A program made the translations under genes and the position numbers. This document shows, piece after piece, positions 10,823 through 17,505 of a stretch of DNA of 33,941 nucleotides. The notes beneath the pieces are model-generated. The model saw nothing but the letters and a program-made list of their open reading frames with translations. It was not told the DNA's origin and did no database searches. The stretch's first letter is position 1. Each line of letters begins with the position of its first letter. The DNA is from Betaproteobacteria bacterium (GTDB lineage: Bacteria > Pseudomonadota > Gammaproteobacteria > Burkholderiales > Thiobacillaceae): contig JAGUXX010000127.1 in NCBI GenBank assembly GCA_020061585.1, positions 1 through 33,941 on the forward strand, read 5' to 3'.

Positions 10823-11210
10823 AGAGGCGCAACGTCTGCTGCGTCTGGCGAAACGCGATCAAGGTACCTTCAGCTTGCTTGTCACCTTGCCACAATCGGA
10901 ACTGTCCGCGCTTGGCTTCCACGCCCAACAATCCGCCGAGAAAGCGCTCAAGGCGGTCACCGTGCATTCTGGATTGACCGTTTCAAGGACGCACGATCTG
11001 GTCGCGTTGGGTTCGGCGCTAACCATTGCTGGAGTTGAATTGCCGGTATCCGCTGAAGACTTGCGATTGCTGAACCCTTTTGCAGTCGAGTTTCGTTATG
11101 ACGATGAAGTCATCGCGTCAGTTACTCGCGATCAACTTGCGGACTGGTTGGCCGCAATCCTTGAGTGGGCCGCTGCGTGCATCAATCGTGTTGCAGATAG
11201 GCCCGAATAA
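10806..11210 (+). CDS. HEPN-domain protein (putative toxin partner of MNT)
   Basis: The 134-residue all-alpha protein carries the HEPN pattern: [14 protein letters not shown] at the start, the conserved [13 protein letters not shown] helix at 38-50, SRTHDLVAL near 60-68 and the FRYDDE segment near 96-101. I do not find the R-x4-H-x-Y catalytic motif of active HepT RNases, so it may be a nucleotide-binding or non-RNase HEPN, or use other residues. It overlaps the MNT gene by 17 bases, with GAGGG about 10 bases before its ATG. guaA follows 29 bases later and could be transcribed from the same operon. Confidence 0.85.
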   Translation: MTPQAEEAQRLLRLAKRDQGTFSLLVTLPQSELSALGFHAQQSAEKALKAVTVHSGLTVSRTHDLVALGSALTIAGVELPVSAEDLRLLNPFAVEFRYDDEVIASVTRDQLADWLAAILEWAAACINRVADRPE

Positions 11211-11239
11211 CCCGTTTTTCCAAGGCTAACGTCCAAATC

Positions 11240-12802
11240 ATGCACGCCAAAATCCTGATTCTCGACTTCGGTTCCCAATACACCCAACTCATCGCTCGCC
11301 GCGTGCGCGAAGCCAACGTGTATTGCGAACTGCATCCCTATGATGTTACCGAGCAGTTCATCCGTGATTTTCAGCCTGCCGGCGTGATTCTCTCGGGCGG
11401 GCCGTCGTCGGTGACCGAAGACGACACGCCGCGCGCGCCGCTGGCGGTGTTCGAACTGGGCGTGCCGGTGCTGGGCATCTGCTACGGTATGCAGACCATG
11501 GCTGAGCAACTCGGCGGCAAGGTGGAAACCGCCAGCCACCACGAATACGGTTACGCCGAACTGCGCGCGCGCGGGCATTCCAGACTGCTGAATGAAGTAC
11601 AGGACCGCGTCGATCCGGATGGCAAGGCCTGGCTGGATGTCTGGATGAGTCACGGCGATCGCGTCGTGGAACTGCCGACCGGCTTCAAGGTGATCTGCGA
11701 CAACGCGTCGACGCCGGTGGCCGGCATGGCCGACGAAGAACGGCGTTTCTATGGCCTGCAGTTCCATCCGGAAGTCACCCATACCCTGCAAGGCAAAGCC
11801 ATCATCGGCCGTTTCGTGCACGAACTGTGCGGCTGCGGGCAGGACTGGAACATGCCGGATTACATCTCGGAAGCCGTCGCCAAGATCCAGGCCACTGTGG
11901 GCAACGATGAAGTCATCCTGGGCCTGTCCGGCGGCGTCGATTCATCCGTCGCGGCGGCGCTGATCCACAAGGCCATCGGCGATCAACTGACCTGCGTGTT
12001 CGTCGATACCGGCCTGTTGCGGCTGTACGAAGCCGAACAGGTCATGGAAACCTTCGGCAGGAATCTCGGTGTCAAGGTTATCCATGTCGATGCGACCGAA
12101 CAGTTCATGGGCAAACTGGCCGGCGTCGCCGACCCGGAAAAGAAACGCAAGATCATCGGCGGCGAGTTCGTCGCGGTGTTCCAGGCCGAATCCGCCAAAC
12201 TGGAAAATGCCCGATGGCTGGCGCAGGGCACCATCTATCCGGACGTCATCGAATCGGCCGGCGCCAAAAGCAAGAAAGCGCATGCCATCAAGAGCCATCA
12301 CAATGTCGGCGGATTGCCCGACGACATGCAACTGAAACTGCTGGAACCGCTGCGCGAACTGTTCAAGGACGAAGTACGCGAACTCGGCGTCGCCCTCGGA
12401 CTGCCGCACGACATGGTCTACCGCCACCCGTTCCCCGGCCCCGGCCTGGGCGTGCGCATCCTGGGTGAAGTGAAGCAGGAATACGCCGACCTGCTGCGTC
12501 GCGCGGATCACATTTTCATTGAAGAACTGCGCGCAAGTGGTTGGTATGAAAAGACTTCTCAGGCATTCGCCGTATTCCTTCCAGTCAAGGCGGTGGGGGT
12601 TATGGGCGATGGCCGTACCTACGATTACGTCATCGCGCTGCGCGCCGTGCAGACCCAGGACTTCATGACCGCGCATTGGGCGGAATTGCCTTACACGTTG
12701 CTGGCCAAGGTCAGCAACCGCATCATCAACGAGATACGCGGCATCAATCGGGTCACCTACGACATCACCGGCAAGCCGCCGGGCACCATCGAGTGGGAAT
12801 GA
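11240..12802 (+). CDS. guaA: GMP synthase (glutamine-hydrolysing)
   Basis: GuaA aminates XMP to GMP using glutamine and ATP. The 520-residue protein has an N-terminal class I amidotransferase domain (nucleophile C81 in LGICYGMQ, H176 and E178 in FHPEV), an ATP pyrophosphatase domain with the PP-loop SGGVDS at 230-235, and the C-terminal dimerisation domain with [16 protein letters not shown] and the ending PPGTIEWE. The 3' end of guaA is a recognised integration site for genomic islands, and the ICE integrase lies 364 bases downstream. The coding sequence is intact despite the insertion. Confidence 0.98.
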   Translation: MHAKILILDFGSQYTQLIARRVREANVYCELHPYDVTEQFIRDFQPAGVILSGGPSSVTEDDTPRAPLAVFELGVPVLGICYGMQTMAEQLGGKVETASHHEYGYAELRARGHSRLLNEVQDRVDPDGKAWLDVWMSHGDRVVELPTGFKVICDNASTPVAGMADEERRFYGLQFHPEVTHTLQGKAIIGRFVHELCGCGQDWNMPDYISEAVAKIQATVGNDEVILGLSGGVDSSVAAALIHKAIGDQLTCVFVDTGLLRLYEAEQVMETFGRNLGVKVIHVDATEQFMGKLAGVADPEKKRKIIGGEFVAVFQAESAKLENARWLAQGTIYPDVIESAGAKSKKAHAIKSHHNVGGLPDDMQLKLLEPLRELFKDEVRELGVALGLPHDMVYRHPFPGPGLGVRILGEVKQEYADLLRRADHIFIEELRASGWYEKTSQAFAVFLPVKAVGVMGDGRTYDYVIALRAVQTQDFMTAHWAELPYTLLAKVSNRIINEIRGINRVTYDITGKPPGTIEWE

Positions 12803-12809
12803 TTTGATG

Positions 12810-12901
12810 TCTGGCATCAGCTAGCATCAGCTAGCAAGAAGTACAACATAAGCCCATGTATGCATGGGCTTTTTGTTTTTATGATCTGGCATCAGCTGGC
12901 A
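12810..12901. repeat. Direct repeats flanking the guaA terminator (possible att arm sites)
   Basis: TCTGGCATCAGCTAGCA at 12810-12826 recurs as TCTGGCATCAGCTGGCA at 12885-12901, 16 of 17 bases identical. Inside the first copy GCATCAGCTA is tandemly doubled (12814-12823, 12824-12833). The repeats bracket the guaA terminator and lie between guaA and the integrase, where attachment arm sites are expected. They could also be scars of earlier integrations. Confidence 0.6.
12850..12880 (+). terminator. guaA: Rho-independent terminator of guaA
   Basis: A 9-base stem AAGCCCATG / CATGGGCTT (12850-12858 and 12863-12871) with a 4-base TATG loop is followed by a T-rich tract ending near 12880. It lies 48 bases after the guaA stop, within the island side of the junction. 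Confidence 0.85.
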
Positions 12902-12978
12902 ACTGCAAGCACGGCCAAGCAAGACCTGCGCGTGGCATTTTCACGGGTATCATTCCTGTAGGCAGTTTCTAGAAAGCA

Positions 12979-13121
12979 CGATACCATTCGTTGATGATGT
13001 GGTATTCGTGGTATCGAAAACATGCTTATGTGATTGTATATATTGATTAAAGTGCCGTTATTAGCGACCTTGAAATTCGTGGTATCGAATTTGAAGGTTA
13101 CTTGTTGTCGATGCCACGAAT
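12979..13121. repeat. Repeated TTCGTGGTATCGAA-type motifs upstream of the integrase
   Basis: ATTCGTGGTATCGAA occurs identically at 13004-13018 and 13075-13089. An inverted copy with one mismatch (as ATTCGTGGCATCG on the minus strand) is at 13109-13121, and an inverted TGGTATCG core is at 12979-12986. A partial GTGGTAT precedes the first copy at 12999. Their number, mixed orientation and place between guaA and int fit binding sites for the integrase arm domain or an excisionase at attL. The rest of 12902-13166 has no gene I can support. Confidence 0.65.
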
Positions 13122-13133
13122 AAACCATAAAAA

Positions 13134-13158
13134 CCTTGTATCTAATTGTTAAACAAGG
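13134..13158 (+). promoter_or_regulatory. Inverted repeat covering the integrase ribosome binding site
   Basis: CCTTGT (13134-13139) can pair with ACAAGG (13153-13158) across a 13-base loop. The right arm contains the AAGGA Shine-Dalgarno of the integrase gene (ATG 13167), so the stem would reduce translation if formed. Six base pairs is a modest stem, so function is uncertain. Confidence 0.35.
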
Positions 13159-13166
13159 AAAAACAA

Positions 13167-14363
13167 ATGCTAACTGATACCAAGATAAGGAACCTCAAGC
13201 CTCGGGACAGACTGTACAAGGTTGCGGATAGGGATGGGCTCTATGTGGCGGTCACTCCTGCGGCCAGTATTTCGTTTCGCTACAACTATGAGTTCAACGG
13301 CCGTAGCGAGACCCTGACCATAGGGCGCTATGGAACTGGTGGCATTACGCTCGCAGAGGCAAGGGACGCGTTGCATGAAGCCAAGCGGAAAATCGCTTCT
13401 GGGATCTCACCGGCCCAGGACAAGGCCAGATCCAAGGACAAGGAAAAGCAGGCCAAGACGTTTGACGACTGGGCTGAATCCTGGCTCAAAGGCTATCAGA
13501 TGGCGGACTCCACTCGCGACATGCGCAAAGCCGTTTACACAAGGGAGTTGAAGCCGGTTTTTGGCAATCGACTCTTGGCTGAAGTGACCCATGACGATCT
13601 GCGGCATCTAACTGACAAGATCGTCGAGCGCGGTGCTCCGGCCACGGCCGTTCATGCGCGTGAAGTGGTGATGCAGATTTACCGATGGGCATCCGAGCGG
13701 GGCCAGGATGTGGAAAACCCCGCGGATCGCGTCAGGCCGGCAGCCATCGCGAAATTCGTCCCCCGTGATCGGGCGTTGACTCAAGAAGAAATCGGTTTGA
13801 TGTACCAGTACCTGGAACGGGTTTCGACTTCCCCAACCATCCGCATAGCGGTAAAGCTTCTGTTGCTGACCTTGGTCCGCAAGTCAGAATTGACTGATGC
13901 GACTTGGGAAGAGGTGAATTTCTCGGATGGGATCTGGACCATACCTGCCGTCCGAATGAAGCGACGCAACCCGCACAACGTCTACCTGTCACGTCAGGCG
14001 GTCGATTTCTTCATTGCACTCAAAACCTGTGCAGGTGGCTCGCGTTATGTGCTGCCCTCAAGATATGACCCAGACATCCCGATGAGCAAGGCCACGCTGA
14101 ACCAAGTTACGACCTTGGCGTACACCGCGGCACAGAAAGATGGGAAGGTGTTGGCCAAGTTCGGGCCGCATGACCTGCGGCGCACTGGATCCACGTTACT
14201 TCATGAAGCCGGGTACAACACGGATTGGATCGAGAAGGCGCTTGCTCATGAGCAGAAGGGTGTTCGAGCCGTCTACAACAAGGCGGAGTACAGAGAACAG
14301 CGAAAAGCCATGCTGCAAGACTGGGCCGATATGATCGACGAATGGACGATCAAGAAGGCGTGA
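13167..14363 (+). CDS. int: P4-type tyrosine integrase of the ICE
   Basis: The enzyme catalyses site-specific integration and excision of the element. The 398-residue protein has an arm-type DNA-binding N-terminus (DUF4102-like, about 1-90, with LTDTKIRNLKP and DGLYVAV), a core-binding domain (about 98-180) and the catalytic domain with R238 (LTLVRKSEL), probable K265, H335-x-x-R338 (HDLRRTGS), H361 and nucleophile Y370. All catalytic residues are present. The ATG at 13167 with AAGGAA 7 bases upstream is preferred to a TTG at 13146. The gene lies next to guaA and its 3' end overlaps the convergent alpA by 14 bases. Confidence 0.95.
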   Translation: MLTDTKIRNLKPRDRLYKVADRDGLYVAVTPAASISFRYNYEFNGRSETLTIGRYGTGGITLAEARDALHEAKRKIASGISPAQDKARSKDKEKQAKTFDDWAESWLKGYQMADSTRDMRKAVYTRELKPVFGNRLLAEVTHDDLRHLTDKIVERGAPATAVHAREVVMQIYRWASERGQDVENPADRVRPAAIAKFVPRDRALTQEEIGLMYQYLERVSTSPTIRIAVKLLLLTLVRKSELTDATWEEVNFSDGIWTIPAVRMKRRNPHNVYLSRQAVDFFIALKTCAGGSRYVLPSRYDPDIPMSKATLNQVTTLAYTAAQKDGKVLAKFGPHDLRRTGSTLLHEAGYNTDWIEKALAHEQKGVRAVYNKAEYREQRKAMLQDWADMIDEWTIKKA

Positions 14364-14613
14364 TCCCTGGGCGCACAGCTTGATCGCCTGACGCCTTGCG
14401 AGCTTCAATCCACGCCTCGATTTCCGCCAGATCCCACGCCACATTTCGGCTGGTAAGCGCAAAGCGCCGTGGAAATTCCCCGCGCTTTTCCATATCGAAG
14501 ATGGTCCGGTCGGACAGCGGAACCATCTTCAGGAGCTGCTTTCGGTTGATCAGGGATTTGGTCGCAGGCAAAAACTCGTCATTCTTTTCGGGGCGCACCG
14601 CATTTCCTTCCAT
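14350..14613 (-). CDS. alpA: AlpA-family DNA-binding regulator / excisionase-like
   Basis: The 87-residue protein holds a winged helix-turn-helix of the AlpA/MerR-like excisionase type: LINRKQLLKMVPLSDRTIFDMEKRGEFPRRFALTSRNVAWDLAEIEAWIE, seen as SDRTIFDMEKRGEFP for the recognition helix and VAWDLAEIEAWI for the wing. Such proteins activate integrase genes or act directly as recombination directionality factors in ICEs and P4-like prophages. The ATG at 14613 lacks a good ribosome binding site; an in-frame GTG 15 bases later (at 14598) has AAGGA upstream and may be the real start. It is convergent with int, and a promoter with an embedded palindrome lies just upstream. Confidence 0.85.
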   Translation of the reverse strand: MEGNAVRPEKNDEFLPATKSLINRKQLLKMVPLSDRTIFDMEKRGEFPRRFALTSRNVAWDLAEIEAWIEARKASGDQAVRPGITPS

Positions 14614-14654
14614 GTAGTGTCGACGTGGGTTTCTGTTCCCAAGGAACGAGGTAA

Positions 14655-14684
14655 ATTATATACATGTGCAACGGTATATAACAA
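14655..14684 (-). promoter_or_regulatory. alpA promoter with embedded 8-bp palindromic operator
   Basis: On the minus strand TTGTTA (14684-14679) and TATAAT (14660-14655) are separated by 18 bases, a good sigma-70 promoter about 40 bases before alpA. A perfect inverted repeat TTATATAC / GTATATAA (14656-14663 and 14674-14681, 10-base spacer) spans the -35 to -10 interval, an ideal position for repression. Confidence 0.6.
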
Positions 14685-14734
14685 ACCATGCTTGCCGCTG
14701 CGCCACCTTGCCAGCGTGATGCCCCACGATGCCG

Positions 14735-15436
14735 TTACACGTATTTTTTGTAGTATTTGGCCTGAAACCGTGCCAGGGCAGCACAAGCAAGAGCAGCCGG
14801 CACAAGGATCAGCAACGGATCCACATCGCCAGGCCACCAAAGGTAGGCGGCCGACACCACGGTCGCCATGGTCACCTGGAAGTATTTCGCGCGGTGATAG
14901 ACCGTCGACGATTCGCGCCCGGCGCCGAACTTGCGCCGGGTGCGTTCGATGGCGCCATCCACGAATGCGAGCAGGTACATGAAGCCGATCCAGGGCAGGT
15001 AGGAAACCATGATTGCGGCGCGGATCGCGATCACCTGAGAGCCGGTGAGCGTTCTGGTGATGGCGAAGTCCATTGAGCGGACCCCACGCAGTACGGCCTG
15101 GTCGGTCATACCCAACCGGGATTGATCTTCCTCGATGTGCCTCAACAGCCCCGGCTTGCGATAGAACCATTCCGTGATGAAGGCCGCCCAGGATATCGCC
15201 CGGTCATGGGTCGATCCCATGAAATCCGGAGCGGCGGCCGCCTTGGCCATCTCGCGGTCGATGATCTCGGCAGGGGCGTCAAGCCGATCCCTGGCATCCG
15301 CCAACACCCACACATCGATGGCCATGCGGCCGACCAGGATCACGAAGAAACCGATCGCCAGGAAGGCGGCGATCTTGAAGGGGGCCGTGATGGCCTTGGT
15401 AACCCCGATATCGATCGCCGCGCCATCTCCGGCCAT
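14735..15436 (-). CDS. ICE membrane protein, DUF4400 type (TIGR03747-like)
   Basis: The 233-residue protein has an N-terminal membrane helix (IAAFLAIGFFVILVG), a soluble region with WAAFITEWFYRKPGLLRHIEED, and C-terminal hydrophobic segments around SYLPWIGFMYLLAFVDGAIERTRRKFGAGRES (seen as GFMYLLAFVDG and RRKFGAGRES) and LLILVPAALACAAL. This matches the integral membrane protein encoded beside traD in SXT/R391 and PFGI-type elements. Its role in conjugation is not defined; location suggests help for the coupling protein. The start is taken as ATG 15436, overlapping the traD stop in TGATG; GTG 15439 is equally possible. It is the last gene of the traI-traD unit; 14614-14734 downstream is noncoding. 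Confidence 0.85.
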   Translation of the reverse strand: MAGDGAAIDIGVTKAITAPFKIAAFLAIGFFVILVGRMAIDVWVLADARDRLDAPAEIIDREMAKAAAAPDFMGSTHDRAISWAAFITEWFYRKPGLLRHIEEDQSRLGMTDQAVLRGVRSMDFAITRTLTGSQVIAIRAAIMVSYLPWIGFMYLLAFVDGAIERTRRKFGAGRESSTVYHRAKYFQVTMATVVSAAYLWWPGDVDPLLILVPAALACAALARFQAKYYKKYV

Positions 15437-17505
15437 CACCAGCCGCTCCCTTTTCCAGGGACGGTCAACTCCCCTGAAGCGGTCGCGCCATGCGCGGCGG
15501 ATAGGGTGCGCATCTGGCGCGCCATGTCTTCGATGTCGGTGGGCACGCCCACTTCGTCCAGGGTGTCCGCCAGGGGGATTCGAATCTTCCAGAGCTGGCC
15601 GCCGTCGATCAGGGCGAAGGCCTGGCCCTTGGGCAACTGCACCAGGTCGGCCGGCGTCAGCATGGGTAGACGTTCGATGGTGATGCGGTCCTCGTTGCGG
15701 CTCTGGAATTCGGCGAAGTCGGTCGGGTCGTTGGAGTCGCTGGCCATGGATGCCACCTGGATGCTGGGCACCTCAACCTCTGGCAACTTCTCGGTCAGGA
15801 TTTCGGCGGTTTCGGTGTTCTCGACCCGCAGCATGATGCGGGTGTTGAAGTTACCGCCGATCTGCATGGCCTTGGCGGCATCGCCCACCTTGGCCTCCAC
15901 GTCGTGCCAGGTTTGGGTATAGGCGGTGACTTGGTAATCGGCGCCCCCGGCCTTGTTGACCATGGGAACGAACGAGTCGCCGACCAATTCGTTGAACTCG
16001 TCGACATGAAGCGCCAGCTTGCGCTTACCGGGTGAAAGTTGACCGGCGCCGACCCCAAACTTGTAAATCTGGCCGGCGACGCTGGTCAGGTCGGCGAACA
16101 TGGCCGTGCCGATCGCGCCGGCGACCTCATGATCAGAGAGCGAGTCGAGACCGATATAGACCACGGCCCCCTGATTGATGACGCCCATCCAGTCGATGAT
16201 CGGCCGAGGGTCGTCCAGATTCGCATAGTCGGGCGAGATCAGGTCGGCGATCTTGCCTGTGGTCAGCTTCTCCAGCAGGGGATAAAGGCTCGATACCAGC
16301 TTCTCGAAGTAGGTCCGGTCGTTGCTCAGGATCGACCGCAGGGCATCGGCCACGGGGTCGCGCAGTTCGTTGTCGCGGATGAACCCCATGATTGCCATCG
16401 TCCGCAGAGATCGCCCGCTTTTCTTCGAGGCCTCGTTAAGCAGCTTCGCCTGGGCGGATTCCAGTTCCGTGACCTCGGCCTGCCAGCCTGGCCGGATTCG
16501 GTCCAGCCACCAGGTGAAATAGCGCACGGCCAGGGACTCGGTGTCCACCGCGTAGGCATAGATGCTCTGGTAATCGGGGCGCTCGCCCAGGGTGGTCATG
16601 GCCTTGGCCAAGACGTTGACGAAACGCCAGACGAACTCCTTGAAGGCGGCCGAATTGCCCTCTGATGGCAGGGGCTCGGCCGTCCGGGTAGCCACTTCGG
16701 TGATGCGTGAGAACGCCCCGATGGGGTTGTAGCGCGCCGAGATATGCGGGAACCCGAGATGGAAGACATAGAAGGTCCGTCCGGCCCGGCGGGCCTCGAC
16801 ATACATCCTGATGAGCAGGTCGGCGTCGCCCTTGGGGTCGAAAGAGATCACCACGTCACCGCGACGGATGTCCTGGGTGATCAGGAGTTCCGCGAGCCGG
16901 GTCTTACCCACCCGCGTCGTTCCCAACACCAGGGTGTGCCCGACCCGTCCGGACAGCGGCATGACGACGGCTTCCTCGTTCGGCTCCACCCCATGCAGGG
17001 CCGGGTTGCCGCCGATATCGGGCAATGGCGCCCATCTGTTCCACCAGGCCTCCCGACGCATCAATGCGCGCAGCCTTTGGATGTTGGGGTTGGGATGATG
17101 CTCGTACTTCCGCTCGAAGCGCCGTAGGGTCCGGTACAGCCAGGAGGGCTCGACGTAGCGCTGGTTCCTCGGCTGCATCGCATCGTTCAGCCGGCGCGTG
17201 TGGAGCGCCGTCCAGCGAAACCCCATGCCCAGGAACAGCACTTCATTGCTCCAGGGGATATCGTCCGGCTTCAGGGCATACCGCTTCAGGAGGCGTAGGT
17301 TGCCCTGGTAGCGAATCACCTCCCAGGCTTGGCGAGCCCGCCAGGCCGACCCTGCCAGCAAGGCGAGGGACAGGCCCCAGGACAGTTCCGGCCCCACCGG
17401 GATCCAGGGCGGGGCGGCGGCCATGACGGCGGAGCCGATGAACAAGCTTCCCGCCGAAAAGAGTTCGACGGGAGGGCGCAGGCGGTTCTCAATTGGATAG
17501 CTCAC
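15436..17505 (-). CDS. traD: Type IV conjugative coupling protein TraD (VirD4/FtsK-like ATPase)
   Basis: TraD is the inner-membrane ATPase that delivers the relaxase-DNA complex to the mating channel. The 689-residue protein has N-terminal hydrophobic segments (about 18-55), Walker A GTTRVGKT at 195-202, the SFDPKGD segment at 221-227 typical of the SXT/TOL TraD subfamily, and a later Walker B-like ALHVDEFNEL region followed by TAYTQTWHDVEAK. The start is a GTG at 17505 in a GTGA overlap with the traI stop; no better ATG is near. It is co-transcribed with traI upstream and the DUF4400 gene downstream. Confidence 0.94.
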   Translation of the reverse strand: MSYPIENRLRPPVELFSAGSLFIGSAVMAAAPPWIPVGPELSWGLSLALLAGSAWRARQAWEVIRYQGNLRLLKRYALKPDDIPWSNEVLFLGMGFRWTALHTRRLNDAMQPRNQRYVEPSWLYRTLRRFERKYEHHPNPNIQRLRALMRREAWWNRWAPLPDIGGNPALHGVEPNEEAVVMPLSGRVGHTLVLGTTRVGKTRLAELLITQDIRRGDVVISFDPKGDADLLIRMYVEARRAGRTFYVFHLGFPHISARYNPIGAFSRITEVATRTAEPLPSEGNSAAFKEFVWRFVNVLAKAMTTLGERPDYQSIYAYAVDTESLAVRYFTWWLDRIRPGWQAEVTELESAQAKLLNEASKKSGRSLRTMAIMGFIRDNELRDPVADALRSILSNDRTYFEKLVSSLYPLLEKLTTGKIADLISPDYANLDDPRPIIDWMGVINQGAVVYIGLDSLSDHEVAGAIGTAMFADLTSVAGQIYKFGVGAGQLSPGKRKLALHVDEFNELVGDSFVPMVNKAGGADYQVTAYTQTWHDVEAKVGDAAKAMQIGGNFNTRIMLRVENTETAEILTEKLPEVEVPSIQVASMASDSNDPTDFAEFQSRNEDRITIERLPMLTPADLVQLPKGQAFALIDGGQLWKIRIPLADTLDEVGVPTDIEDMARQMRTLSAAHGATASGELTVPGKGSGW

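Noticed and set aside
12892-13128. 78-codon minus-strand frame between guaA and int
   Set aside because: It covers the repeat array, has no ribosome binding site and resembles nothing known; it is more likely noncoding.
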